Below the pieces are notes generated by a model. The model saw nothing but the letters and a program-made list of their open reading frames with translations. It was not told the origin of the DNA and searched no databases. The position numbers were made by a program, and so were the translations under genes. Of a stretch of DNA of 64,000 nt, positions 21,085 through 33,023 are shown in pieces (the stretch's first letter is position 1; every line of letters starts with the position of its first letter). The stretch is from Phycomyces blakesleeanus NRRL 1555(-). Its lineage: Eukaryota; Mucoromycota; Mucoromycetes; Mucorales; Phycomycetaceae. Location of the stretch: contig NW_017265144.1 in the NCBI RefSeq assembly GCF_001638985.1, positions 1,426,001 through 1,490,000 on the forward strand, in the 5' to 3' direction.

Positions 21085-22384
21085 AAAAAATATAATATAG
21101 TAAAAAGATAATATATTATAAAAGAAATGAAGCTAATACAAAAAATAAAAAGAAGCGTAATATGTTTGGGAAAGTAAAAGTAAAGAAAAGGTAAAAAATG
21201 CATTAATGTAAATGAATTACAAAAATGGTAATCTAAGGAAGAGCTTGGGAAAATGAAAAAAGGGTAAAAGATGAGTGTAAAAGGTTTAAAAAGGAGTATG
21301 TTGCTTGGTTAAATATTAAAGTGTAGATTCGAAAATCAAAAGAAAGGGAAAAATGGCTGAGAAAATAAAAATGAAAAGTAAAAAGTGATGACGTCATCAA
21401 AGCTGATAGTGCAAACTCCCTAAAATTTGATATAGTATAGCAACCCGACTGATAGCTCAGTTGTTAGGACGCCGGACTAGCAATCGACAAATTGGGGGCT
21501 CGAATCCCTCGGTCGGGCATTTTTTCCAATTTTTCACAAAAACCCAGAAATTTCGGCCTAACAGTGGTACAAATAGCAGGGTTTAGACCACCGGTCTCAA
21601 GCAAAGACAAGCCAGGCCTACAAGGTCTATTCCGATCTCCTTCCCTTTTTTCTGTAGTCAGCCACAGTCCGCAATACCACAGTATTTTTAAGCATTGTTC
21701 GGAAGCCCTCAGTGTTATCTGGGAGGCTCACTTCCAAAATATATTTAAAGAAGTTCCCATTGTCAACAATCGAGTTGCTGCAATTGTCATCCTAAACATT
21801 ATTAGACTCTCTTGAGCTCACCGCTTGATGTCTTGACCAACTGACCTTTGTGTATATAATACATTCAATAAACTACAAAAAAAAAGTGTTAGGAAAGGCG
21901 AGAGTACTCGTCAGAAACCTCCCTGCACTGATAGATATATCATCGAGTCCTTTAAGCTTAAGGGCGAGAAATTGTTGATTGTAGTTGCAGCAGAAGCAGC
22001 AGCAGAAGCAGCAGCAGAAGCAGCAGAAGCAGCAGAAAAGAAATTGAACGTTAAACCAAGAGTAGCTCGACATTGGGTGAAGGAGTGTGACGAAGATCCA
22101 AAAAGTATTTTTTGAGTATGACAAGAAGAAAAGTAAAAAAATAAAGTCTAAAAGAAGCCTATAGCAAAGTACAGCAAAGAAAACGTACAATCGAGATACG
22201 ATTGAAAGTTTCTTTTTTACATAACCTATCACATATTCAATTATGCGACTTGAATTTTCAAATTTTAGGCTTTATATAATGTGCGTTACTGTACTTTTCC
22301 TTCTAGTTTAAACGATTGATATACTAGTGCACTATCGATTCTGACATAACTACAAGTATTCTTTTTTTTTCTGGGTACTTTTGC
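21085..22384 (+). repeat. direct duplication, copy 2
   Basis: Same order of blocks as copy 1 but without its roughly 440-bp extra segment. The protein-like remnant near 21890-22115 is better preserved here: ESFKLKGEKLLIVVAAEAAA, then KPRVARHWVKECDEDPKS before a stop. This looks like the N-terminal DNA-binding part of a Tc1-type transposase with an inserted Ala/Glu repeat. The left boundary is approximate. Confidence 0.7.
21444..21518 (+). tRNA. tRNA-like Pol III unit 2, identical to unit 1
   Basis: All 75 bases equal unit 1, with the same Pol III boxes and T-run terminator, while the DNA on either side differs by scattered substitutions and indels. The broken anticodon stem argues against a functional alanine tRNA. 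Confidence 0.45.
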
Positions 22385-23230
22385 CGCACATTCACCTCAA
22401 TCCCATATCATTTATATTATATAATCTCGTCAAGTCCTCTATCCAAATAATAGACGGAAAATGTTCCTTTCCTTGTGCTATTACTGGCTTAATCCTTGAT
22501 TCAAACTGGTAGATCTCTGATGTCTTGTAAGTCTTTAATCAAATACGATCCTTCAATTTTTTGTTACTTGTACCTTTTAAACACAAAGGTACATCTAGAA
22601 AAGTAAATATTTCCTATTATATATGCACTATTTTATTTTCATTTGCTCCTAATATATTGTTCTGTCTTTCTTTTATTATCTGTTTTAATTGTGTAGCCGA
22701 GCAAATGGATAATGGTTTGCACAGTATATACTCTTCTGTTTTCTTAAGACTTGTTTCCACTCTTGTTCTGCTTCTTTTGCCACCGTCAATTTTCTTCAAA
22801 ACACAAGATAAAACCCGAATTATAATCAAGTTAAGTTGACTATCTTTTGCTTTCTTTTATAAGGCATTGCTTAATTAAAAACAGATTAAAAGCAACAAGA
22901 ACAAAGAGAGAGAGAGAGAAAAAAATTGATTCATGAATTGCCTATACACTTGTAATAAGTGTAATTAATATTATTAGTATATAAATATTGTACTTAAATA
23001 TAATAGCAATGATAATGCACACACTATATATATGTATAAAATATGCATGTATATACATAGTGAAATATATTATCCTTCTACTTTCCACCTATAACTATGC
23101 ATTTCTGCTACATTGATTTAAAGAAGAAAAACAAAATAAAATCTTATTCGTGTCGTACAAGTCACATTAATCTGTAGTTTCCACAAAAAAAAACTCTCTT
23201 ACAAGGACACTTTCAACCCCTAACAATAGA
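22385..23230. other. intergenic with diverged dispersed repeat
   Basis: About 22500-22810 is the partner of 15325-15640. The rest is AT-rich DNA upstream of the next gene, with TATA-like tracts near 23010-23050 and a CT-rich stretch shortly before the start codon. Confidence 0.45.
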
Positions 23231-24172
23231 ATGACCATCACTGCTGCTTGTTGCCTCATTGGCGATGAGATTTTGTCTGGAAAGACAAGGGACCTAAATT
23301 CTTATTGTTTAGGTAAAACTTACTAATGAAGAGAATGAAAGAAAGGATTTAAGAATATTTCAACATTGCCAATGACCTCGAACCAAACTCTTTTTTCTTT
23401 TTGGTACAGCCAATTTCTTATTCGATTTGGGAATTTCTCTAAAACGTATTGACGTTGTTGCTGATGATGATGAAGCTATTGGTGAATCAGTTCGGCGTCT
23501 GGCTAAAGATCACACCCTTGTTTTTACAAGTGGAGGAATAGGTAAAGGAATCGATTTTTAATGTAAAGATTTTTATACCAAAAAAAAAAGAAACTCAAAC
23601 CAAAAAAAAAATCGAAACTTCAAGGACCGACGCATGACGATATTACTTATGCTGCTGTTGCCAAGGCATTTGATCTTTCTCTCGAGATAGACAATGAAAC
23701 CAAGCAAAGGCTCACAGACGTGGCTACAAAGAGGCAGAAAGCACTCACAGATGCCCATCTAAGGATGGCCTTGTTTCCATACCCTGCCGTATTAGTACGC
23801 GAGGATCCTTCGCTCTTAATTCCAGTAGTCGTGGTTGTGGGTCAGATCTACATCTTACCAGGAATTCCCCAACTCTTCCAACGCTTACTCTATTCTCTCA
23901 AGCCTTATTTCGCACGTCTTATCATTAGCCAGGGTCAGTCCCTCAAAGGTTTTGTGCGTAGAGAGATTATCACTTATCAGCCCGAAACCCAGCTTGCAGC
24001 CTATCTGACTGGTCTGCAGGCAGAATACCCAAAGGACCAATTGCTCATCGGATCATACCCAGAATTGAATGGAAAAGTGGTTGTAAGCGTCGTAGGAAAG
24101 GACAAGGTCGAGGTTGATCGAGTGGCAGATCGCGTAGAGCTTGAATTTAAAGAGATCAAGAGCCATTTGTAA
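23231..24172 (+). CDS. molybdopterin-binding (MoCF/CinA-like) domain protein
   Basis: Exons 23231-23312, 23410-23541 and 23625-24172 (all GT-AG) give 253 residues. MTITAACCLIGDEILSGKTRD, LGISLKRIDVVADDDEAI and FTSGGIGPTHDD are the three classic blocks of the MoaB/MogA/CinA molybdopterin-binding fold, and GGIGPTHDD is the ligand-binding loop. Stand-alone fungal proteins of this kind are related to the N-terminal domain of animal FLAD1 and probably act on nucleotides or pterins rather than in full molybdenum cofactor synthesis. The C-terminal part (residues about 130-253) carries the usual alpha/beta tail (SYPELNGKVVVSV). It converges with the next gene, with 77 bp between stops. Confidence 0.88.
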
Positions 24173-24249
24173 AGAAGGAGAAGAAGAAGACAAAAGCTTT
24201 ATCTATCTTTCTCTATCTTTTTCTCTCTTTTTCTTTTTTCTTTCCTGTT

Positions 24250-25584
24250 TTATTCGTCTGGATTCCAATAAACCACTATGTTTTTCCCTTCAAAATCCAG
24301 GTACGCCTGTTGAACGCTCTTTTTGTTTGGAGTTTCCTTTTCACACAGGTACTGTACAAGATCTTGAGTGGTCAATACCGGTCTGTTGTCTTTTAGCCGA
24401 CGATGTCTGTTCTCCTGGCCGAATACGCAACAGGGCACAACAGCAAATGCCTTGTTGAGAGACAGTGCACAATCCACAATAGGTTCGGTGGCCTGATCAG
24501 CATGGAGGCCAATGAAGAGCGATGCACTGTTGATCAATGCAGCCTGGTCTTCTACAAATGCGTTATCTAGCATGGTGTGCAAGTAGATCGGTTCAACATC
24601 AAATGGCCAGGTCGAGGTTCGCAAAAGTCGAAGCAGGCGAGTGTACCAATAATCGGGCCGTTTTCGTTCCTGGGGTTCTACAACAGTGGCAGGAATGCCA
24701 TATCCCCGACTCAAGACCATCGCAATCTCGCCCTTTCCACCCGCAATGTCCAGCACTTGTCCGCTGGGTTGAAATGTCGAAAGAATCCATTTTGCGAACA
24801 CAATCGCACGTAGAGCATGGGGTTTTTTGTTTGTGTGGGGGTCTTTAGGATCATGGTTGTTGAGTTTTCGAGCATCCATACGCTAGAATACAAAGTTAAT
24901 ATTATTGTTGTTCTTATTTAATATAGGAACATAAAGTCTTTATTTTATATACATATATGTGGTTTGGATTTGAACAACACAGGCTGTATAATTAAACCCG
25001 TATAGTATATACAAACATTTCTTTTATTTCTCATTCTTAACCAAATAACTAACTAACCAACCAAGAAAGATAGAAAGATAGTGCACTTGTTGTCTTACCT
25101 GTTTGAGCCACTCTTCTCTTGCTTGTTCATATGCTTCACCTACAGGATGCTGGAACATGCATGCTTCCATTTTTGGACAGCGGCGTTGATTAATCCAATA
25201 CTTGCAATTTAGAGAAGCCTTGTCTATGTGCTGGCCGTCCCATTGTCGTAAGGTCTCTTTTTTGTTCTCGCCTGTCTTAAGCGCGCTGTCGGCTACAAAT
25301 GAACCTTTGTAGGCACTCAGGACAACGATCGGTTGACACGACTGATAGACTACGTAAGGTCTGTCTGCCTCTTTGGGATCATGGGGTGGCTCGACCTGGA
25401 TCTTAACCTGATCACCCAAGCGTGCAGTTTTGTAGGCATCTTGGAATTGATCATTATTCATCGAACCATCGTCACATCGGAAAAACACTTGTACTTTCTC
25501 TCCTTCCTCTGGCTGGAGGTCAATAAAAAAGAGACACCGATATAGTTTACGCAAATGTCTAATTTGTCCTTGTAATGTCTGCAT
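24250..25584 (-). CDS. OB-like / CCCH zinc finger / methyltransferase fusion
   Basis: Two exons, 25584-25099 and 24882-24250 (intron 216 nt, CAG|GTAAGA...TTCTAG, phase 0), give 372 residues. The N-terminal 100 residues have an OB-like beta pattern. Residues about 126-146 form a textbook C-X8-C-X5-C-X3-H zinc finger (CKYWINQRRC...CMFQH). The C-terminal half contains VLDIAGGKGEIA, a motif I for S-adenosylmethionine binding. The combination suggests an RNA or protein methyltransferase guided by nucleic-acid binding; the substrate is unknown. A pyrimidine-rich acceptor-like site (GTTATGCAG) overlaps the chosen ATG, so a further upstream exon is possible. Confidence 0.8.
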
Positions 25585-26449
25585 AACAGGCAAAAACCAA
25601 AATGTATTATAGTGTAATGTGTGCCTTGAGATGCAGTCTCATAAAAAATAAAAAAATAAAAAAAGAAAAGGATAAAAAGAAAAAATGAAATATAAATTTA
25701 AATGCCGACTTGATAAAATTCAAAGGTACCAAAAAAAAACAGTACAAGAATTTTAAGTCAAAAGATAAAGGTAAAATTCACAGGCAAAAAGAGTTAAAAT
25801 ATTCTTTATCGACCAATTCATTTTGAGGAACAAGGAAGATAATCTCTGAAACTGACTGAATTCCATAGAGTACAACCCAAACCAACAGTAAATTTGACTC
25901 GCAAAGAAGAAGAATAAAAAGAGGGTCTCCAAGTTTATTTATCTGTCCCCAGTATCTATTGATCGATACTCTCTCTTTTATGTACATTACCATACATTAA
26001 AACGCACACACAAGCACACACCCGTTATACAGTGTCCTCCAATATACTATCGTTTACCGAACCATGTTGGATTTGATTATTTTCTTCCTTCATTATATAT
26101 AAGATTGAGTTTGCGTATGTATGTATGTACTTTGATTTCTCTCTTTATCTTTATCTTCTTCTTTTTCGTCGTTTTCATCGTCATTATCGTCGTATAAGTC
26201 ATCTCTTGTATATACACTTTTTTTGGTGATCGGTGTATTGGTTGTATGGTAAGCGTTTTGTGTTCGTAAAGTGTGATTGCGATCGTATTTGAGTGTTTGA
26301 GTGATATTATTATTATCATTTTCCTTCCCCCTCTTTCTCTCTCTATTTATCTATTAATTTATATGCATACATTTTGATTTTTTTTTGATTTTTCTGGTTC
26401 ATTCATTCCTTATTCGCTTTCCATTCTTCTTTTCTTTTTTTAATTTTTT
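25585..26449. other. intergenic
   Basis: This lies between two reverse-strand genes. It holds an A-rich upstream region of the methyltransferase gene and the pyrimidine-rich 3' region of the bL17 gene. Frames found here lack protein character. Confidence 0.5.
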
Positions 26450-27203
26450 TTAATTGAATTGCTTTGCGATCTCCTTCTCAACATCTTGGCTCAAGGTCTC
26501 GATACTGTTAGCGAATTGAACCTTCTTGAGATCACGTAAAAGAGTTTTGGAAAGACCGAGGTCAGCTGTTCCTTCAAATGCTTCCTTAACCTTGGAAGTC
26601 TGGTTAGTCTGTCCCAGGACACGGGCCAAGGTCTGGGTAACCATTGCCTTTTTGATATCGTTGGGTCCATCAATATATTCAATCACAGCCATGGGAGCAT
26701 TGTCACCGTAACGGTTTCCGATACGCTGAACACGAGTATATCCACCGTTACGTTCGGCAAAACGAGGAGCAAGTTCGTCAAAGAGTTTAGGAACTGTGAC
26801 AGTAGGACTCTAAAAGGGTTTGAGGTACACACAGATATATATATATAGATAAGTATGTGCGTATATGTGTTTTTATCGAATAAAATTTAAAAATTTTAAA
26901 AAAAAATTGACAGGAACACGCAAGATCTACATGAACTTGCCCATATATGATAATAATAACATTTTTTTTTAAAAAAAAAAGGAGCCTTACGTAGAGGTAT
27001 GCAATAGCCTGGCGCTTGGCTTCGACATCGCCCTTCTTTCCAAGTGTGATCATGCTATCAGCGATGGGCTTAAGCTCCTTTGCCTTGGCAACGGTGGTTT
27101 CGATCCGGCCATACTCGATCAACGAGGATGCCAAGTTTCGCAAAAGAGCGTTACGATGCGACGATGTGCGATTGAGGCGACGGAAATGCTTGCCGTGATG
27201 CAT
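26450..27203 (-). CDS. MRPL17: mitochondrial ribosomal protein bL17m
   Basis: Exons 27203-26991 and 26809-26450 (intron 181 nt, phase 0) give 190 residues. The protein opens [20 protein letters not shown] with [19 protein letters not shown] and continues [19 protein letters not shown] and [11 protein letters not shown], all hallmarks of bacterial-type L17, a large-subunit protein near the peptide exit tunnel. The conserved core is complete and a 70-residue tail follows the GDNAPMA block. It is nuclear encoded and acts in the mitochondrial matrix. It diverges from IBA57 over about 300 bp; both products work in mitochondria. Confidence 0.95.
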
Positions 27204-27505
27204 ATTGAACTCAAAAAAAAAAGAAAAGGGTGAAATGTAGAAGCTGCCAAAATAAACGGGGCTTGTTTACTGCCCTTGCTACAACGCTCTGTGACGGGCT
27301 ATGTCACGTGGAGCATTGATTAGAATACTCTTAGATATTCATCCCCACACTACATAAATTACATACACACATTCTCTCTCTTTTTCTTTCTCTCTCATGC
27401 TATCTCTCTGTACACACTACATAAATATATATATTCTTATTTAATTATACAATAAACTCTCATAAATTAGAAAGAAGTAAATAAGAGAAGAAGTAGAAAA
27501 AAAAT
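27204..27505. promoter_or_regulatory. shared divergent promoter of bL17m and IBA57
   Basis: A 302-bp gap lies between two start codons pointing apart. It contains a CACGTG E-box (near 27304), a tgacgg..tcacgtgg patch, and a TC-rich stretch on the IBA57 side. No clear TATA element was seen on the bL17 side. Confidence 0.5.
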
Positions 27506-27599
27506 ATGAACGGTTTAATGATTTCCAAGATTCCTTCCACAATGAGATCTCAAGGTAAAAATTAAATAAATAAAACGTTGCTTGAAACTAGGGCAGAAT

Positions 27600-27630
<31 letters not shown>

Positions 27631-28969
27631 GAATTTTATTACAAGTTGTTGAATGAAGAAAGAAAATGATATCAATAAAGATAATTCATGTAAATATGCG
27701 TTTGTTTATGTGTGTTTGGATAAAAAAAAGTGTGTAGAAGAACATTGAGCACACAAGTCAGTCAGCAACAGGGCAACAAGTTCTGTCAGATCCCTAACAG
27801 AGGACTTCTTGAGCTTCGAGGCCCTGACACTGTCAAATTTCTTCAAGGGTTGACAACCAATAATACCCGCAAGATTGCCTCGGGTGGTGAGGGTTGTTAC
27901 ACCTCATTTTTAACTCCACAAGTAAGGGGGGGTGGAATAGAATGTATTAATGTATTAGAGAGTGAAAATAGTATACTCACTATGAACTGTTGGTATCTTA
28001 ATCAACTAACTTTATAAATTTTCTTATACAACAACCTGAAATTAAAAGGGACGTATGCTTTACGATGCATTTATTTATCCGGTTAATGGAGAATCAGAAA
28101 AGTGGATTATCGAGTGTGATGAAAGGGTTGTCGGAAATATTGCCAAACATTTGAAGAGATACCAGCTTCGTGCCAAGGTCAAGATGCAGGATGTCACACA
28201 GGAATACAGTGCATGGTCTGCGTGGGGAGGAGATGTGCAAAAGACAGCAGCAGTAGGATGTTACGACCCACGTGTCCCTGGTCTTGGATACAGAGCAATT
28301 GTTCCCAAACAAACAGGTACGAAAACATATTCCTATATGTATATGTATATGTATATGTATATAATTTGTACACCTACCTAAAAAGCCAAAATGCTACAAA
28401 ACTACAAACCTATTTACCTACTTATTTTTCTTGAACTCACCGATAATTCAATGTGTGTTGGTTTGTACAGATATCAAATCTGTTTTGGGTCTGGATACCT
28501 TTGAAGAGCTTCCGGCAGAAGAATATACCATCCGTCGATTATTGAATGGTGTGGCAGAAGGGCCCGATGACATGTGGCCGGAGCACGCATTACCCCTAGA
28601 GAGTAATATGGACTATATGCATGGTGGTAAGCTAGCTAATTGTTACTTTAATGTATAAATATAAAATGAAAAGGGATAGAGGAGACCAAAGGGAAAGAGG
28701 GGCATCAGATAGTATAAGAACTTTATGTTGACATGAAGGGGTGGAAGATCAGATCTGTGTGTACTTATTGTTGTCGTTAGTCGATTTTAACAAGGGATGC
28801 TATGTCGGTCAGGAACTAACGATTCGTACACATCATACTGGTGTTGTTCGTAAGCGGATGATGCCTGTACAAATTTATAATGGTGACCAAAGGTATGCAA
28901 GTTTTATTAATTAAATTTTAAATAAATAAATAAAAAAGATGCTTATTTTTATTTATATATTCTTTTTCT

Positions 28970-29003
<34 letters not shown>

Positions 29004-29289
29004 TTATAGTGTACCAGAATCTCTTGTGGTTGATCGTAGTGCAATCTACCCTGTTGGTCTAGAACCACAGGTAGACATTAAATTGGCTGATGGGTCAAGT
29101 AAGCGCAGTGTAGGCAAGCTTGGTAGTGGGATTCACAACATTGGTATGGCCTTGATGCGATTGGAGCACGTCAAAAAGTTTGAAAACACGCAATCCAAGG
29201 CATTTAATGTAGCCGGTACTGATACATTTGTGCGCCCGTTTCTGCCTACTTGGTGGCCTGTTGAAGAGGAGGAGGAAGAGAAGGAGTAG
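27506..29289 (+). CDS. IBA57: IBA57, mitochondrial Fe-S cluster assembly factor
   Basis: Six exons (27506-27554, 27731-27921, 28049-28316, 28471-28626, 28781-28892, 29010-29289; all GT-AG, phases consistent) give 351 residues. The N-terminus [20 protein letters not shown] is a likely mitochondrial presequence. [19 protein letters not shown] is the GcvT-like folate-binding start, and [18 protein letters not shown] holds the KGCYxGQE signature of the IBA57/YgfZ family. The protein works with ISCA1/ISCA2 in making [4Fe-4S] clusters. The last intron ends in a TAA microsatellite. The protein ends in an acidic EEEEEEKE tail. Confidence 0.93.
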
Positions 29290-29597
29290 AGAAATAAGAA
29301 ATAAGAATTAGCAGAAGCCAGGGCAGAAATGAGGTCCGGATATAGAACATTATAAAATAGAATATACATTACATTACATTACATAAGTAAGTAAGCAAGT
29401 TATTTATCATTTTAGTTTATTAGCATAATCATCATCATCATATATATTATATTATATTATATTATAATATATTATAATTTTATCTTTGTCTTATCTTCTG
29501 TGAAAATGTTTGCAAGATGGATTCGCAATCGATCTTGTCAATAAATAGAGGCAACTTTCTAGAAATTGATTTCGTTCTTTTTCTTTCAAGGTTCATC

Positions 29598-30607
29598 ATG
29601 GTACGCATTCTTTAACACATTGTATCATTAACACAGTACCTAAGGCTACAATGGATAGCAATGATAAACATACTAATGCTAATATCAACAATTTGTCTTT
29701 AAATAATCATGATCATGATAATGTTTATTAAAAGAAGGCTGATTCAAGTGACAAGTACCTCCAATACCTCAAACACTCGTTTGATACCTATTCTCATGGC
29801 CAGGGAATGAATTTCACTAGTTTATCAGATGCTTACAAGAAAGCAAACGTGTCTGCTACCCCGGATGATATTGAGCGACAGGTGTGTAAAGCAATGATGA
29901 CAATTGATATATGCATATAAAGTGTGTCTGTATGTATCGAGTTGATCAAAAGTTCAATTGAATTAACAATTACATTATATACAAAAACAAACAAAAAGAT
30001 CAAGCTTTCCAATACAAAAGAACACAACCTGTTGGATTTCAATGAATTTCTGGCAGTAATGGACAGGGTACGTTTAGTAAAAAAAAAAAAAAAAAAAAAA
30101 CCAAAAAGATTGGTAGACATTTTGTGTACAATACATTATTAAGCATATCATTTCACAGGGAGATCATGAAGAAAGTGTATTAAAGGTGTTTGGAATCCTG
30201 GACAGAGATAATGACGGTGTGATCAATAGTGAGGATCTTCAGCAAGGTCTTCTCTTGTTTGGTAACCAGTTTTTTATTCTTCTTCTATAAAAACAAAAAG
30301 GAAATCCTAGTCATCTACAACAAGTCTATATGTATGTATATTAACAATAAGCTTCTAAATTTCTATTTCTTGTTTATATAGGGGAGTCAGCTACAGATGA
30401 AGAGATTGATATTATGATCAAGGCAGCAGATGTGGATGGAGATGGTCTTCTCAACTTTGAAGAGTTTTTAAAGATCCTTGTAAGTCTCAAGATACACATC
30501 TTAAATTTCAATCAATTGATATTTGTTTTGTTTTGAATTCTATTAATCTTAATATTCAATTATTTGATTGTTCATCTTAGACACCTTCCAAAATCAATGG
30601 TCAATAA
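29598..30607 (+). CDS. calmodulin-like EF-hand protein
   Basis: Six exons: the ATG alone (29598-29600), then 29735-29881, 29999-30067, 30159-30261, 30382-30479 and 30581-30607, giving 148 residues, the size of calmodulin. An intron directly after the ATG is common in fungal calmodulin genes. The third and fourth EF loops are canonical ([12 protein letters not shown] and [12 protein letters not shown]). The first ([15 protein letters not shown]) and second lack calcium ligands, so it would bind two ions at the C-lobe. It is more diverged than true calmodulin; it could be a calmodulin-like or centrin/myosin-light-chain type regulator. The first exon is inferred because an ATG at 29651 meets a stop at 29729. 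Confidence 0.8.
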
Positions 30608-30890
30608 AGCAAATTGAAATTCCCTTTTCCTTTAGTTTATTTTTCATTCTTTTATATATATATATATACATACACATACACATATACATTGATAGCAAAA
30701 CAAATGAATAAATAAAGAATGATTTGTGAAGCAATAAAATAAGAAGAAGAAGAAGAAGAAGGACACTTCTTTAGATCCAAGATGTTACAAAGTGCAAGAA
30801 TTTTTTTTTTTTTTTTGATTTTGATTTTGATTTTGATTTTGATTTTAATGTTTTAATTTCTTTTCTTTTTTCTTTTTTATGTTATTCACT

Positions 30891-31582
30891 TTAAACAGGT
30901 CCAGCAGCACATGTTTCTGGACTGGCCTCATCCTGGAATGTCTTAAAGTTCTCTTTGAACATCCCAGCCACCTTGTTGATCGACTCTTCAAATGTCTGTG
31001 GGGTTCCTTGCCAAGCTTTACGGGGGTGGAGTAGTTCGTCGGGTACGCCTTGGACGTGTGTGGGAATCGAGAGTCCAAACACCTCAAAGTTCTCAAACTT
31101 ACTCTTGGCAAGCTCGCCGCTGTGAATGGCGTCAAGAATGGCACGTGTGTACTTGAGTGGACAGCGCTTGGCATCGGATGCAGAACCACCGACCCAACCA
31201 GTGTTGATCAACCAGGCATCGGACGCATGCTCGCTCATCTTTTGGGCTAGCATGGTTGCATACTTTTGAGGATGTAGGACCAAGAATGGGGCTCCAAAAC
31301 AGGCCGAGAAGGTTGGGGTCGGTTCCACAATTCCATCTTCGGTGCCGGCAACCTTGGTTGTGTAGCCGGAAATGAAATGGTACATCACCTGGCTAGGTGT
31401 CAATTTCGATACCGGGGGAAGTACACCGAATGCATCGCAAGTCAACAGAATCAAGTTCTTTGGGTGGCCACCCATGCAAGGTATCTTTGCGTTTGGAATA
31501 AAGTCTAACAGTAATTATAATAATTTGTATATGTAAGATGATGACGATTGTAATTTATCTAAAGGCAAAGTAATAGACAGCC

Positions 31583-31615
<33 letters not shown>

Positions 31616-32822
31616 AGAAAATTTTCTTACTGATTGGGTAGGCACAGCGAGTGTTTTCAGTCAGATAATCATCTGCATAATCCACCACTCGCGATTCTTC
31701 ATTCAAGACCACGTTTTCCAGCACTGATCCAAATCGAATGGCATTAAAGATCTCGGGCTCCTTTTCACCAGAGAGATCGATACACTTGGCGTAGCAGCCA
31801 CCCTCAATGTTGAAGATACCAGTGTCACTCCAGCAGTGCTCGTCATCTCCGATCAAGTGGCGTTTGGGATCAGCACTGAGGGTGGTTTTTCCTGTGCCCG
31901 ACAATCCAAAGAATACCGACACATCGCCATCTGGACCTTCGTTTGCAGATGAGTGGAGAGAGAGTACGCCGGCCTTGGGCATCAAGTAATGCATGACCGT
32001 AAAGATCTATAGATTTATTGATATTCAAGTATAAATATGAGTCATATAATCATCATAATCATAGTCATAATCAAATACTTGTCTATCTATATATTTATTT
32101 CTGTTTGAAGAAGAAGGCTAAGAAAGGGCTTGTACTTACGCCTTTTTTCATCTCTCCTGCATACTCTGTACCAAGAATAACCATCTCTGCACGCTTAAAG
32201 TTGATTGAGACTGATGTGGTTGAAGTCATTCCGGTAGTGTATCTGTTGGCTGGAAACTCTCCGGCGTTAAAGATCGTAAAGGCTGGAGTTCCAAAGTTCT
32301 CAAGCTCTTCTTCGGTAGGACGAATGAGCATGTTGTGCATGAACAGGATGTGATAAGCGCGCGACGCAATCACGCGCACCTTCTTACGGTACTTTGGGTC
32401 CCAGCCAGCATAGCCATCAAATACGTACAGCCGAGGATGGGTATTGAGATAATCGACGGCGCGTTCACGATTGATCAAGAACACCTGTTCACTCATCTTT
32501 GTATTGACAGGACCCCACTAATGATTATATAATTATATTATCGTTAGTAAAAATACATAAACCAAAGCATATACATATATATTTAGATTATTTCTCTGTT
32601 TCTTTTTTTTGTTTTACCCAAATGTCTTTGCTTGATCCGGATTCTTCGACAATACGCTTGTCATGAGGACTACGGCCGGTCTTTTTACCTGAATAAGAGC
32701 AGAGAGCACCTGCAGACGAGATGACAGTACCAAGTTCGTGAGTCAAGGCTTCTTCATACAAGACTGGTACGGATGGATTGTGTTTGATAGTGACCTATGA
32801 TTTCATGATTCAAGCATATGTG

Positions 32823-32867
<45 letters not shown>

Positions 32868-33023
32868 ATGTGTATGTTTAATTACCTTGTCATAGTCAAT
32901 ACCAGCCAAATGAAGTTCTTCTTCAACTTTGGTATGCTGTCCAGGTGAAAATGGACGAGGCGAGCCTGGTCTACCATGAGGAGAATTGGGACGGCTGTGG
33001 GAAGAATTGGGGCGGAAAGACAT
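30891..33023 (-). CDS. PCK1: phosphoenolpyruvate carboxykinase (ATP)
   Basis: Five exons (33023-32886, 32794-32618, 32517-32140, 32006-31631, 31504-30891) give 560 residues. It converts oxaloacetate and ATP to phosphoenolpyruvate, the committed cytosolic step of gluconeogenesis. Visible motifs are [20 protein letters not shown], the kinase P-loop [14 protein letters not shown] (from residue about 265), NIEGGCYAK and [17 protein letters not shown]. It belongs to the ATP-dependent fungal/bacterial class, not the GTP class of animals. The N-terminus has a Ser/Pro/Arg-rich extension ([17 protein letters not shown]) that may be a phosphorylation or turnover signal. Intron 1 contains a GT microsatellite. 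Confidence 0.97.

Noticed and set aside
19912..21815. Two similar 107-codon frames after the tRNA-like units as a conserved gene pair
   Set aside because: They lack an ATG, overlap the Pol III unit, and similarity is explained by the DNA duplication.
29651..29731. ATG at 29651 as start of the calmodulin-like gene
   Set aside because: The frame stops at 29729-29731 before reaching the EF-hand region, with no usable intron to skip it.
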